A stretch of DNA of 64,000 bases from Lithospermum erythrorhizon (lineage: Eukaryota > Streptophyta > Magnoliopsida > Boraginales > Boraginaceae), in NCBI GenBank assembly GCA_019722365.1, contig JADFUC010001779.1, forward strand, positions 1-64,000, in the 5' to 3' direction. Positions 37,401-48,495 of this stretch are shown here, piece after piece. Below the pieces are notes generated by a model. That model saw only the letters and a list, made by a program, of their open reading frames with translations. It had not been told where the DNA came from and did not search any database. Within the stretch, counting starts at the first letter, position 1. Each line of letters begins with the position of its first letter. Both the position numbers and the translations under genes were made by a program.

Positions 37401-38600
37401 TACAGGGTTGTCCCCATGGTTGACGTCATTTCCTAGCTCCCCCGAATAAATGTTTTTTTTAAATATTGATGGTATGTTATATTTTGAGTGATAATTTATA
37501 TTATACTTGATTAGTTAAGATTGAAAGTTCGTAAATTTGCCATGTACTCGAAGAAATAATAGATCTGTTGATTAATTGCTATAACATTTGGTATATCTAA
37601 ATATTACATCAAACAAATAGTGTAGAAAATAAATAACACAGTGCAACGTGCACCTACATTTAGGGAGGACTCCTTCTTCTTGAAAGAAAATTCACTATTA
37701 TAATAAATGTTATAGATAGGGAATTACACTACAAAGGTTCCCTTTTATGGTTTAGGCTGCAAATCGTCAGGAGTTAAAGCGATTAATGACTGACAAAAGC
37801 GAAATTAAATTGTGAAATAAGCAGAATAGCGAAAGAATGTTATACGGGTTACTTGATGTGAAGGTCGTCATATTGTTGTTGTAGATCAGCTAAAACAAGA
37901 AGATTGTTCTGACGATCTTCTTAGGCCCCAGTCTTTCAGTTGAATATTTTTCTTTATCATGCATCCCCGAACAACAAATCCTATCGAATAGAGATAAACT
38001 ATACAAGTTTTTTCGAGAATATTAAATCCTAATAATATTCTTCACAGCTGATGATCACAATATTTGTGTGATAATCAGCTGTAGCGAATAGTTATACATT
38101 TAGTTAGGAAAAGAGAGGCATGCCTGCTTAGAATGTTCTGGACCCTATAAAAGCCCAAAAACCGCCTTAAAACTTCTCGTCCTAATATTCTTCTGTGATG
38201 ATCACTTGATTGATTTTTAATAGTTTGTTTGTGAAATCATATTCACGTTACAAAAATAGATGTTTGTTCGTTTATTCACTTGCATTCAGAGATGTATTTT
38301 TCCTTTTTACCAAAAGCATATAAAGATATGCTACATATTAATTTTTCAAGAAATAATTCTACCAAAAGCATATAAAAATATGCTACATATTAATTTTTAA
38401 ATTGCCAAATTATGCAAAACATCACGAAGGTGACATTTGTCGTATATGAGTGATATTTGTAAATCGAGGATTGGAAGAAAGATATATGCTCGATTATACC
38501 CAATGAGATGTCGATAGAGAGATACAAACATTACTTTAACAATTTATTTTCATCTGACTAAATATATTGGCTGAATTGATCATCAATATAGTATCATCGA
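37401..38600. other. Intergenic DNA upstream of the NAC gene
   Basis: Contains no recognised gene. About 37.7-38.3 kb has a CG-containing, LTR-like texture with TATAAAAG (38147-38154) and could be a retroelement remnant, but no partner repeat was found. Confidence 0.35.
38308..38398. repeat. Two-copy tandem duplication, period 52 bp
   Basis: TACCAAAAGCATATAAAGAT (38308 on) recurs at 38360 with one change (AAAAAT), and both continue as ATGCTACATATTAATTTTT. Copies are 38308-38346 and 38360-38398. Confidence 0.8.
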
Positions 38601-38629
38601 ATTATTTGCTTTTATGTGTGTTATAACAG

Positions 38630-39114
38630 ATGCAAGATCACAGAATTATGTAAACGTGCAGAAGAAAGTAAATAACACCAGATATTTAACGTGGTATCGC
38701 TTATGATAATGTTAGGACTAATCTCTGACCGAGCCACCAAGCAATTTCAACTATATTGGGAAGAATAGATTAAAAATGAAAATGAGACTTATCTTGGATA
38801 TTACTTGAATGTCTGACCAGATGAATAGTTTATGACTAAACCTGATACATAACTTGAAAGCAAAGTATATAGGTATCACCATGCTCGGATATTTTAGGTT
38901 ACATGGGACTCAACGTGTTTGTGAGTATTTATGGCCCCATGCCTCGAAAATTCCGATGTAGGGACTTCTGTTGGTCGACTGGTTTTCGAACTTGGTCCCC
39001 AGTATCTTTGAATTCTGAGTTTAATTGGTCGGGACTTGGGTCGGGGTTTCTGACCACTGACGAGTCGTCTTCCCGACTTCAATGATAGTATCGCATAAAT
39101 TAGGCATTCCGACA
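38630..39114 (-). repeat. 3' LTR of the minus-strand copia fragment
   Basis: Delimited on the right by the polypurine tract. It contains CATAAATACTC as a TATA-like word on the element strand. The left edge is approximate. Confidence 0.5.
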
Positions 39115-40650
39115 AATCTCCACCTTGACTTGAATCACTTTCTTCAAATAGCAGATAAAGCAGAGAAAACTTCTCGATGTCATGATACTTTCGAAATAAT
39201 GCGGATGTACCCCATGATACGAGATATTGCTCGGATAAAGCAGAAAACTTCTCGATTGTAGAATGCACGGATGCATGTCTTATTTCACCTCGGACATTGC
39301 CCGGCCGCGGGCAACTAACAACTCTGAATATTCGGCCAGGCTCACTGCTGATGTTGAAACTTTAGCAGAAACTTACCGTAAACATATCAGTGAGTTATCT
39401 GCGTGCCAGCTTTATTGCACTTAATCCTCTTTCACCTTTCCAAAAATGATGTGCACGTGATGTGTTTAGATCCTCTCATGATGAACACGATCTGGTTAAG
39501 CATGTGCACTCAATTGTCACTTGTATACTGCTGACTGACAACAGCATAGTCAATTTCCATTGCTTAGTCTTTATTAGATCGCTCCTTGCTTGAGGTTTGT
39601 TAATGCCATATACTACTGCCTCGGTAGTGGACAAAGTCCATAGATTCTTGACTTAGCTCTCAACTGAAACAAAACCACAGAAGTATATCACATGATCGGA
39701 GGGCCTTGCCGTCTAGATCTGTGCATCAGTCAATTGGAATCTCTAGAAATTGAACATAGACTATCGCACTTATAACAAAGACGAAATATTAGATGTATAC
39801 CGGATAGCAATCATCTTGCGCTGTGATATTTCTTTACCGAGTCAACCGTGAACCTACTAGCATTAACAACATGTGCAGATCGGATTAATCGTATCTCATA
39901 ACATCATCCATTGCACTAGCCTGGTATGTCATATAACACTTTCATTAGATGATTTGGAGGTATAATCTGTGAGACATCGTGCATTTTGAAGATCTAGGAG
40001 TTTCAATTGGTTTAGCGGCCTGAATCTAGATAGAACGCTTCGATATAACCTTTGCAGGATAAGAAAAGCTTCTTTCTAACCACATCACTAAATATCTTCA
40101 TTCAGTACAGCTGCGGCGCCCAATCCTTGTTTAGACTCAACACCCAGGCAACCATTTCAACTTTTGTATAATGGACTTATCAACTACATCTATCAACATA
40201 TTATTTAGGTATGAATTGAGTAGATAGGGAACTTAATCTCTTTTTGTTCGATAAACATAACTATCATATGGACTCCTCGAATACCCCAGTCTCATTATCA
40301 ATCCTGTTATGCCTTGAAGCTGCTTGAACCATGAATTTCTTCTTTTATGTAGTAATTTGCAGTTGAAAACCATTGGTGAATATATGAATTTTTTTTATCG
40401 ACTATAAAATGTAAGAAAGTTGTCTTGACAACTTAGCGCTTTCGAGTTCAGATGCGATGTGCAAGCTATGGCAAGCAACGCTCTAATAAAAGTATATGCA
40501 ACTACATGTGAGAATATCTCGTTTGTAGTCATCCCTAAGCCTAGCTGAGGCAACTATTTTCTGGCTTTTATATTTTACCCATTAGGTTGGTGATAACCGC
40601 TTCTTCTGTTGATTTTTCTGGCAACTTCAGTCACGATTTTTTCTGTGAAG
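38630..40650 (-). mobile_element. Ty1/copia fragment, minus orientation, with 3' LTR on the left
   Basis: On the minus strand AAGGTGGAGATT (39127-39116) is a typical copia polypurine tract directly followed by TGTCGGAATG at 39114, the LTR start. The LTR runs left to roughly 38630 and ends with the usual region around ACGTTAAATATCTGGTGTTA. The internal region to the right is too degraded to name domains. The element has no matching 5' LTR and stops near 40.65 kb, where a plus-strand copia fragment begins. Confidence 0.6.
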
Positions 40651-40720
40651 AGATTAGTTATATCTCTAAGCCATTGGTGATATTGCTTTTGATGTATGCA
40701 AATTATCAAGATTCACTAGT

Positions 40721-41244
40721 AAGCCAAGTATGGAACATTGGGAATCCATAAAAAGAGTGTTTGGATATATCAAAGACACCAGAAATATGATCTTCAATAT
40801 AATGTTTTTCCAGCTGATACAAAATGTTGACAATAAAGTCACATTAGGAGGAGGTGCTATAAGTTGGGCTTCAAAGAAACAAACATGATAGCACACTCAA
40901 TAATGAAATCCAAGTTGATATCCATAACGGCAACAGGCATGGAAGCTGAATGGCTAAGAGATCTCTTAATGGATATAGTGTTGTGGCCACAACCAATGGG
41001 TTCTATATCCTTGTTCTGCTACAGTCAGGCTGCTATAGCACGTGCGTATAGTAAGGCATATAATGGAAAGTCTAGACATATAAGTATGAGACATGCATAT
41101 GTTAGGAAAGTGATAGGAAATGGAGCGGTGACCATGACCTATGTTAAGACTAAGGATAACTTGGCCAATCCACTTACTAAACCAGTTTCGAGGGAAATGG
41201 TAAAAAGAACGGCTACCGGAATGGGCCTGAAAATATCACCATAA
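40721..41244 (+). pseudogene. Copia RT C-terminus and RNase H remnant
   Basis: The plus strand reads KPSMEHWESIKRVFGYIKDT (RT-RNase H linker, like N-P-x-x-x-H-W-x-A-x-K-R-x-L-R-Y-L), GGGAISWASKKQ, then after one slip GMEAEWLRDLL, SQAAIARAYSKAYNGKSRHI, RHAYVRK, VKTKDNLANPLTKPVSREMV and a stop at 41242-41244. These are the ordered RNase H motifs of a copia polyprotein. The first half of pol is missing, cut at the junction with the minus-strand element near 40.65 kb. Confidence 0.85.
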
Positions 41245-41761
41245 GCACCTGTGATGGAAACCCAATTCTCGATGTTGGATAACCTCTAATCTCGGAATTC
41301 AATGGGTAACAACAAGTCATTGTTATGTGCTTAGAAGCATGAGTAGACCGGTAAATACTCGGTGCTTACAGTTATGTGAGAAGGTTGAGTTTTGTACTCT
41401 TAATGAAGTTAATATTTTAGTTCTACCTATAATAACTGGGGTAGAGTCGAACTTCACCTATGATGAACATAGAAGTTGTGCCGCTTCGATGAGAAAATTG
41501 TGGTTTTCTTTTAATGTTCTCTACTTAATATGGATCAGCATATGGCCGTATATAATAGTGCTGAGGAGTTGAAGAAAGGCTCTTGTATGAAAATGTGTTT
41601 GGGTGTGCGATGACTCCGGTTCTAGCAATTACGGGTTCGAAGTTCAATCTTCGTGATACTTTCCAATCCGCTGGGGCTTTGAGTTGTTTGCACTAATTGA
41701 AGGTTCAAGGCGAGAGCCACCTTCTTGTATTCCTAAACTCGTTTGGCAGAAAGTGAATCTC

Positions 41762-42180
41762 AAATAGTGGGGGATTGTTGGATATTTGAGATCGGGACTT
41801 GGTCGGGATTTCCGACCTAAGTCCCGAAATCGGAGAAATTTTTGTTCCAGAAGAATTCGGGAATAGGTCAGGAGCTATACAAGTCCCGACCTAAGCTCGA
41901 AGTATTAGTTTCTATAGATTGAAGTTTCCAAACGTTTCATTTCAAAACGTATCCGTTGGTTGGTGATCTTTTGTGTTGAAACAAGTGTCTTAATGCATGT
42001 TTCGCATTCTAAGTGTGACACTTGTACAACTAACATCAAAAGGACTTTGGAAACCAATTTGTGAAGAGATCCTATATAGAAAGCAAAGAAGAGAAAATTA
42101 CAACATAATTTTTCTGAAAAAGTATTCTTCTTCTTGCTTTCAAAAATACCCAAGAATTTTCTGCAACTTATACAAGTAGT
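41762..42180 (+). repeat. Polypurine tract and 3' LTR of the plus-strand copia fragment
   Basis: AAATAGTGGGGGA (41762-41774) is followed by TGTTGGATAT from 41776, the usual polypurine tract to LTR junction. The LTR contains repeated CGGGACTTGGTCGGG-type words and ends near 42180. No 5' LTR partner is seen. Confidence 0.6.
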
Positions 42181-42309
42181 ATCAAGAAATAAGCAGACTT
42201 GAATGGCATAAAAAATTTGATGATGTGATTTGACTAGTAGGTTTCTAAGAAGCACTATTATATACCATGAAGCACTATACCATGCAGTGAAAGTGTATAG
42301 CTCTTTGTG

Positions 42310-42620
42310 CAGCATGCAAATAAGCAGAATGGTTAAGGGAATTCTTACGTGAATATGAGTTGTGGCCAAGACCGATAATAGTCATTTCTTTGCATTTTGA
42401 TAGTAGTGTTGTGTTGCCTTGAGCCTATAGTGATGTCTATAATGGAAAGTCTAGACATATAAGCATGAGACATACTTATGTCATAGAAATGACAACAAAT
42501 GGGTGATCACCTTAACTTTTGTAAAGTCTGGATAAATCTTAGCAGACCCGCTAATGATACCTCTCTCCAAAGAGCTAGTGAAAAGAACATGTAATGGCAT
42601 GGGTCTAAAAGAATAGATTG
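42310..42620 (+). pseudogene. Second, more decayed copy of the same copia RNase H end
   Basis: Near-duplicate of 40960-41320. It reads YNGKSRHISMRHTYV with several stops, then continues with the same non-coding tail (GATGGAAACCCAATTCT and GAATTCAATGGGTAA). It shows that two related insertions of one family lie head-to-tail here. Confidence 0.8.
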
Positions 42621-43942
42621 GCACCGGTGATGGAAACCCAATTCTTGTTTAGAAAATTGATTCTACATGAGAATTCAATGGGTAATAACAAGTCACTAGT
42701 TATGTGCCTGTGAGCTTAACTTTTGCCATTAAGTTTGAAGCTTGACAGTTACGTTGTAATTGAGGATGATCTATGATCTTAATGGAGTATCTAGTTTGAA
42801 AAACTAATGGTTCATCAACATTACTGATGAATATCCAATGAATCGGGATTTAGTTGACTCCAATTTTGTAAACACATGAAATTAAGCTTCGACAAGAGAG
42901 AAAGGTTCTTAGTTATAAATGTTTACTAACTTGTGGGTGTGCATATGGTCTTTAACAGTGCATGAAAAGGTGTGTGATGGAGAATATAATGTATATAGGA
43001 TGTGTGATGCTTCCGTCTTCAGCATATAGGAGTCGAATGCCCAACTCTTTAAGATGCATTTTACTTCGTTGAAGATTTGAGGTGTTTAGACTATGTATGG
43101 GTCCAATGTCTTAACATCCCATACTTATGCTTTTGGCTCACGTAGGAGGATACCGTGAACACAACTTCAGGGACATTGTTATAAAAAGTTGTGTTATATT
43201 GATATAATTGATATGATTTAACATTAAAACAAAAAGAATAGCACATTGTTGAAAACTGGCACAATTTAAGTGGACTTAAGTCCTCGTGTCAAGTCCCTTC
43301 TTAGCACAAAAGGGACCGGCGGGACTTAAGTCCCGCTTACACTCTCGCTTCTGGGTACAAGGAGAATCTAAAATGAAGCACGGACTCGGGAACTGAGTTA
43401 AGTCCCTTTTCAAATCCTGCCCGACGATTTTTGAGTAGTTTTCATGCTTTGAAAATATGAAATGTGCTATTCATGTCTCTCAAGGATTGTAACATAAACA
43501 AAAGTCTTCTGGTGCTAATTATCACCCTGCCCTCCATAAGAGAGGTCTTGCCCGATCCACAGTATGGCCTTTTATAAAACATTCTCCCTTCAAAAAAAAA
43601 AATTATGTGGACATTTCCTACGATGACGATTCATATTTATAGTAATGTACATGATTCAAGGATGAACTATTCTATTAATAACAAGAGGTTTTGTGCAATT
43701 AAAAAATAGAGTTTAAAAGTTATTTTAACACTAAAAGTCTTTGAGAAAATTGTACTGCTTTTACTTTTAAACTCATATCAAGATATCCTCACCCATTTAT
43801 ATACATCTTTAGAGTTGTCTTATTCCCAATACAACCTTTTATGTATTGCAAAATAAAATATTAATTTAGCAAAGCATTCATTTGTGATTCATGTCGTAGT
43901 TTAGTGTTTTGCTTGTTTATCATCGCATTGTTCAGTAAGAGT
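42621..43942. other. Decayed retroelement tail and intergenic DNA
   Basis: The first few hundred bases continue the 3' untranslated tail of the second copia copy. A block at 43260-43440 has repeated AAGTCCC/GGGACTT words, some in inverted orientation, and looks like LTR remnant. The rest is unassigned. Confidence 0.4.
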
Positions 43943-44083
43943 CATAGACGTATTTATATATAAATATTATTTAGTCCCGATATATCAGATAGGCTAAATC
44001 AGGTGTTAGGCCCGTTAGTCAAGCGTTTTGATATTTATTGTACTAAACTCATCATAATTAATCAAGGGAATATTATTTCCACA
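43943..44083 (+). repeat. 5' LTR of the Ale-like copia element
   Basis: About 141 bp, matched by 48364-48490. The primer site that should follow is not recognisable. Confidence 0.75.
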
Positions 44084-44249
44084 TGTATTCTCGTGTGAGC
44101 TGCTTTGCACCCTAACCCTACTTAAACATTTTTTCAATCATGGTAGCCACCACATTAAATCCGGAAAGCGTACCGTAATTCCCGGCGTTCTGCTGTGTTT
44201 CTTTTCACCCTAAACCCGATCATAAGGACCCCTATTATACAAGTTCGCC

Positions 44250-45110
44250 ATCAAGCATATTCCCCATCGCTTTTTCGCAGCGACGAATTATGATGAACGG
44301 GCTCGTTGATTTCTCCGCTTTTGCCTTCACCTCAAGGAAAATTACTTTTCTTGAAGGTACAAGTAGGCAAACTTAATAAGACCTAAAAACTATTTGACCG
44401 GCGTGCTAGATTCAAGCTTTTTACCGGGTTCAATGGGAAGAACACCATTGATTCATCGATCAAAAGAAAATTTCTTTTTATGATGAAGTTTATCCTTTGG
44501 TCGACGTCAAGAACGACATACATTTGAGCCATGCTACTCAGAAACAACAATTAAAATCAACTTCATGGGCGGTGTTCAAACACCGTCCATGTCTGCCGAA
44601 GAATATTTGGAAGTTGCAACCTTTATAGGACGAAAGGTATAATTTGACCCTTTTCCCCGTATGCGACGCGGTGGCATTACGAAACAATCACGAATACGCT
44701 AGAGGAACGTTATATCATGATTTTATGTACAAGCTAAACCGTGAGCTTTACTTGTTCTCTTCGGGTCCGGCTTTGAATGATCAGACTTGACTTCTTTGGA
44801 TACGGCTTATCAAAATCGTGGAGGAAGAATTCTCAACGCAAATCGAGCGATACTTCAATCGGGGAATGAATTTCATGGCTCTTGCCTTGCGGCCCAACTC
44901 ATGACGGGCGACATGGGATAAATCTAAATTGTTTTGTACTCTTTCAGAAGAAACAAGGGCACGAGCATCACGACCTCGCCTTCTAAAAGTCAGTATCCGG
45001 ACTGCGGAGACCCGGAAACGGGTGGAGGCCGACTGACGTAAGGCTTGTACTGTGGAACCGAAGTTGCTACACTTCCCGTGGAGCTGGCCGGTGAACAGGA
45101 ACAAAGTTCC
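44250..45110 (+). pseudogene. Copia gag remnant
   Basis: Near 44286 the plus strand reads NYDERARS, matching the copia gag motif N-Y-x-x-W-x-x-x-M/V. About 44.61-44.79 kb contains TLFPVCDAVALRNNHEYARG and YKLNRELYLFSSGP, where gag has L-x-L-x-L-x-x-x-Y/F blocks. Multiple frameshifts are present, and no zinc knuckle was found. Confidence 0.5.
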
Positions 45111-46006
45111 TACTCAAAGCTTTCAACGCGGAGGCCGCCCGCATACCGTGTTCTCCTCCGACCAAGAAGGGGAGTTGGGGCAGACCACCTTTGGTGCTCG
45201 TAGAGTCCTAAGCCGCCGAGTCGCCCCCGTTATGTCCCCGGATCAATGGCAACGACAACGAAGTCTTACTCCACTCAAACACCTTCTCGAACGCTTCACG
45301 GGTAAAGCAACTATTTTGCCTTTGATTTTATACTGGGGCCATCGCTCATGACCGCAATTGACCGCTTAGTTGACTCAAATGATGATATCTGTCCTCTACA
45401 TTACCCGACGGAAGTGTCATTTATTCACTCAAGGTGGTAAATACAAGGTTATTCGCTTTCTGGCTGAGCATTGAGAAATGTTTTATATAAAATCTACCCA
45501 AGCATTGCAACTTGATTTCGATGGGCTTAAGCCACGAGCATCGTCAAGCGACATTTTATTTACTCACAACTTGTGTCTTGTCTGGGTGACCGCCTGGGCA
45601 AGCGACGCGATTGAGCAGTGAACCAGGCGGACTCTATTATTTCGTGAGCTTCCGTCAACTCAGTGAGCCGCTAGCGGTTCGCATACCCGACTGAGCTTTT
45701 GGCATAGTAGGATTGGGACACCCATCTCGAGGTCAAGTATAAAATCTTTACCGCTTATTAGCAAGTAGTAGTACTTCGCTTTGAATAAGTCTTCATGAGA
45801 CATGTCATCATGCTAAACATACTTCCTGGATGTATTCTTTTGATAATTTTAATAAAGCTACCGGTGTTTTCAGCTTATCCATTGTGATCTTTGGGGTCCC
45901 TATCGTACTCCCTCGCCTTTATGGTGCCAAATATTCTTTAACATCAGAATGCATCATTCACTTTAGCCAAGCCAGCGGTCCTTAACCGATAAACCGACAT
46001 ATACCA

Positions 46007-46320
46007 ATGTTGCACGCATTAATGTTTCTGCTGACATCTCTACCGATTAAAGCGAATGTTCTTGGTGCTTGTTATTTAATTAATCGTACCCCCTCCCGAA
46101 TCTTGCAATTTAAATCCTCATATGAAATTCTTTTTGGTTGCCCTCCTAAGTATGACAATTTAAGAGTGTTTGGTTGTCTTTGTTATGCTTTTGACTTAAA
46201 ATCTCGTATGGATAAATTTGCGAGTCGGAGTCGTAAGTGTATATTTGTGGGTTACCCTTTAGATAAGAAAGGATGGAAACTATTTGATTTGGAGACTCGC
46301 TCTATTTTGCTTCTCAGATG
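46007..46320 (+). pseudogene. Copia integrase C-terminal domain fragment
   Basis: Clear in-frame match over about 90 codons: ACYLINRTPSRIL, SSYEILFGCPPKYDNLRVFG, CLCYAF, KFASRSRKCIFVGYPLDKKG and WKLFDLET. These correspond to the conserved end of copia integrase (Y-L-I-N-R-x-P, P-x-E-x-L-x-x-x-x-P, L-R-x-F-G-C-x-x-Y, K-x-x-x-x-F-x-G-Y). The catalytic core upstream is degraded. Confidence 0.88.
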
Positions 46321-46919
46321 TTACCTTTACTTAATCCGAAGCCTGGGCAAGGATGATCAAGTTCAAATTCTCCAAAGTGAGTAGTAATTTATTTGAGGGT
46401 GTTGGGTCGATGACCCCCGCTGACGGCGCATGGGTCAGGATTGAGCGTACCACCATCTGAGTACACCATCGTCTTCGCTTTCTGTAGACCACTAATGGTC
46501 CTCATTTGAACATACTAAGCACGGGCTAGGGACGCACAAACATCATCGACCTGTGCTCGCTTCTTCACCCACAAAGAGAGTGCCGCACCATCCATCGATG
46601 TCCCTCCTTTGGTCATGGGTGATGCTAAGGTTCCACTCCGAGGCGGAATTGGGTCGGGGCCGGGCGCTGGAGCAAAGTTACCACCTCCAAGACTACGTCC
46701 TGAATAATGTTCGGCACTCGAGTCCCCCCCTCTCATCTCTATCACATGTCTCTTCTACCTCCTCAGGTACTTCGTATCCTTTGACACATTTTTTGAGTTA
46801 TGATATTTTTTCTAGTGCACAATCGTGCTTTTCTTAAGTTTCTATTATCATAGGATCAACCTTCGCTTCATATCGTCAGTATCGAGGGATCCAGCCGCGC
46901 CGACGCTTAGCGAAATGAG

Positions 46920-47665
46920 ATTCAGGCCTTAGAAAATAATGGCAATGGAGCATGTGGTCAATTGCCCGCCGGCAAGAAAGCTTTGGGCAATGTGGATCTA
47001 TAAATCCGCGCCAAATCGGACGGAGTTTCGAATCTATCAAGGCCGACTTGTCGCTGCCTTTGGTAATCATCGAATCGAAGGGTTGATTATCCGGATACTT
47101 TTGCTCCCTCGTGGCAAAGATGTCAACCGCTCTCAACATTCCCGCAGCCGCAAATGTCCGGTTGGGGATCTCATCGACTTGACGTTCATAATGCCTTCGC
47201 ACGCGACAGCAAGGTTATATGGCTCTCCCCAGATTTTGCGTATTGGCGTAGCGTCGCGCCAAGGTAAGTCGTTGTATGGATCGAAGTGCCATCGGCTGGG
47301 TTTGCCAAATTGGATTCCTTCGCCCGCGCTTATGGTTTTAGCTGCCCGTGGTTTCGATACTCTCTTTCATATGTACGGGAGATATACGGGTGTAATGTGT
47401 TGATCTATGTCATTTATTTGATTATCTCGAGCAATAACTCACCAGCTTTTCTCCTCTTTTAAGGATTACTTGAGCTCATGTTTCTTACATGAGCATCTTG
47501 GTGTAATTTTAAGTATTTTCTCTGGCATTGCGGCTCGTAGTCAAGGTATTTATCTTTGTCAACGGAAGTACGTTGATATTACTGCAGAGCGTGTCATTAG
47601 GCGGAGACTCCGCAGTTTTCCTATGGAACCAAATCACAAGTTAGCGACCGACCAAGATTGCCGGT
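46920..47665 (+). pseudogene. Copia reverse transcriptase remnant
   Basis: Ordered RT words occur in shifting frames: VVNCPPARKLWAMWIYKSAP (for P-x-G-K-K-A-L-G-x-x-W-V-Y-K), GRLVAAFGNHRIEG (for A-R-L-V-A-x-G-N-H-Q-x-E-G), HRLDVHNAF at 47172-47198, then KYVDITAERVIRRRLRSFPM and EPNHKLATD near 47.57-47.65 kb. The sequence between these blocks is compressed, so the YVDD region is not clearly readable. Confidence 0.82.
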
Positions 47666-47859
47666 AACGGCGAAAGAAGACAGAGATCGGGTTGGTCGCC
47701 TTCCTTACCTATCCTATACACGGCCCGGGATTCAAAGCGTATTCTGCTCATACTATCTCAGCTCCTCGTTAGAAGCCGAGACGCGAATTCACTGACGCAA
47801 TGCCTCCGAGCCATGCTGCTATTCAAAGAATTCTCCTAAGTCAAGGTATTTTGTTGTGT

Positions 47860-48275
47860 TCTCGATTCTCGACTTGAATCTTTCTCTCGTCATGCTGACT
47901 GATTGGGCCATTGTCCATGACATGTCGGTCGACACGGGTGGCTTTGTTTTTCTTAAGTGTTCTCCCGATTTCTTAGAAAACCAAACAAGACGTTTTCGTT
48001 ATCTTCCTCTGCCTGAAATTGCTCATAACCGCCTCTTTACTTCGCGAGTTTAAAATGGCTCAAAGGCTCATGGGCGGGTCTCGTGTTTCTTCGATTGATG
48101 CTCCTGCACGCGATAGTTGGGTCCGCTTTTACACCTCAAGCCCATAATCCGCTTTTTCGCGAGCTGCCCAAACATATTGGCGTAGACCGTCATTTTGTTG
48201 TGATGCGATTCAGATGGAACTATCATTACCATGTATCTACGACATCACGCTTATCTCGACTTCTTTACTAAGCTT
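47860..48275 (+). pseudogene. Copia RNase H remnant
   Basis: The plus strand shows LDLNLSLVMLTDWAIVHDMS and VDTGGFVFLKCSPDF (for D-S-D-W-A plus R-R-S-x-T-G-x-x-V-F-L-G-x-S-P-x-S-W), then RVSSIDAPARDSWV and, after slips, a region ending with YVSTTSQL-like sequence at 48.23-48.26 kb. It is directly upstream of the polypurine tract GAGGGAGGGG (48348-48357) and the 3' LTR. Confidence 0.75.
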
Positions 48276-48363
48276 CCTTGGGAAAGAACACTTTGATTTT
48301 TTTATTACAGTAAGTCAGCATTTGTGATCTTCTACGCTTCTAACTCGAGGGAGGGGCGCACGA

Positions 48364-48490
48364 TGATATAGTTAGCCATATTATTTAGTCCGATATATCA
48401 GATAGGCTAAATTGTGTTAGCCCGTTAGTCAGCTTGATATTTATCAGATTAAACTCATCATAATTAATCAAGAGAACATTATTTCTTACA
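48364..48490 (+). repeat. 3' LTR of the Ale-like copia element
   Basis: Partner of 43943-44083. It follows a G-rich polypurine tract and is followed directly by the target duplication AGAGT. Confidence 0.78.
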
Positions 48491-48495
48491 AGAGT

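Larger units (their letters stand above)
43943..48490 (+). mobile_element. Ty1/copia element (Ale-like), 4.5 kb, plus orientation, with 5 bp target duplication
   Basis: Short direct repeats at 43943-44083 and 48364-48490 share CCGATATATCAGATAGGCTAAAT, in parts, and AAACTCATCATAATTAATCAAG, in parts. The five bases AGAGT flank both sides (43938-43942 and 48491-48495), a perfect target duplication. Copia gene order follows on the plus strand: gag (NYDERARS near 44.29 kb), integrase C-terminus (46.03-46.32 kb), RT (46.93-47.4 kb with LDVHNAF at 47178-47198), RT end (47.54-47.66 kb) and RNase H (47.86-48.27 kb). LTRs of only 130-140 bp plus LDVHNAF suggest the Ale/Retrofit lineage. Frames shift constantly, so nothing is intact. 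Confidence 0.88.

Noticed and set aside
39030..41840. GGTCGGGACTTGGGTCGGG at 39.03 kb and ATCGGGACTTGGTCGGG at 41.79 kb as a 5'/3' LTR pair
   Set aside because: The shared block is short. The polypurine tract at 39115-39127 shows that the left LTR belongs to a minus-strand element, so they are not partners.
41905..42369. 154-codon minus-strand frame
   Set aside because: Antisense to the LTR and RNase H remnant of a plus-strand copia; no recognisable domain.
45052..45351. Plus-strand open frame inside the Ale-like copia
   Set aside because: Located between gag and integrase but without a protease D-S/T-G motif or any readable domain, so not called as a gene.
46515..47202. Minus-strand frames of 76 and 108 codons
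   Set aside because: Antisense shadows of the plus-strand copia RT.
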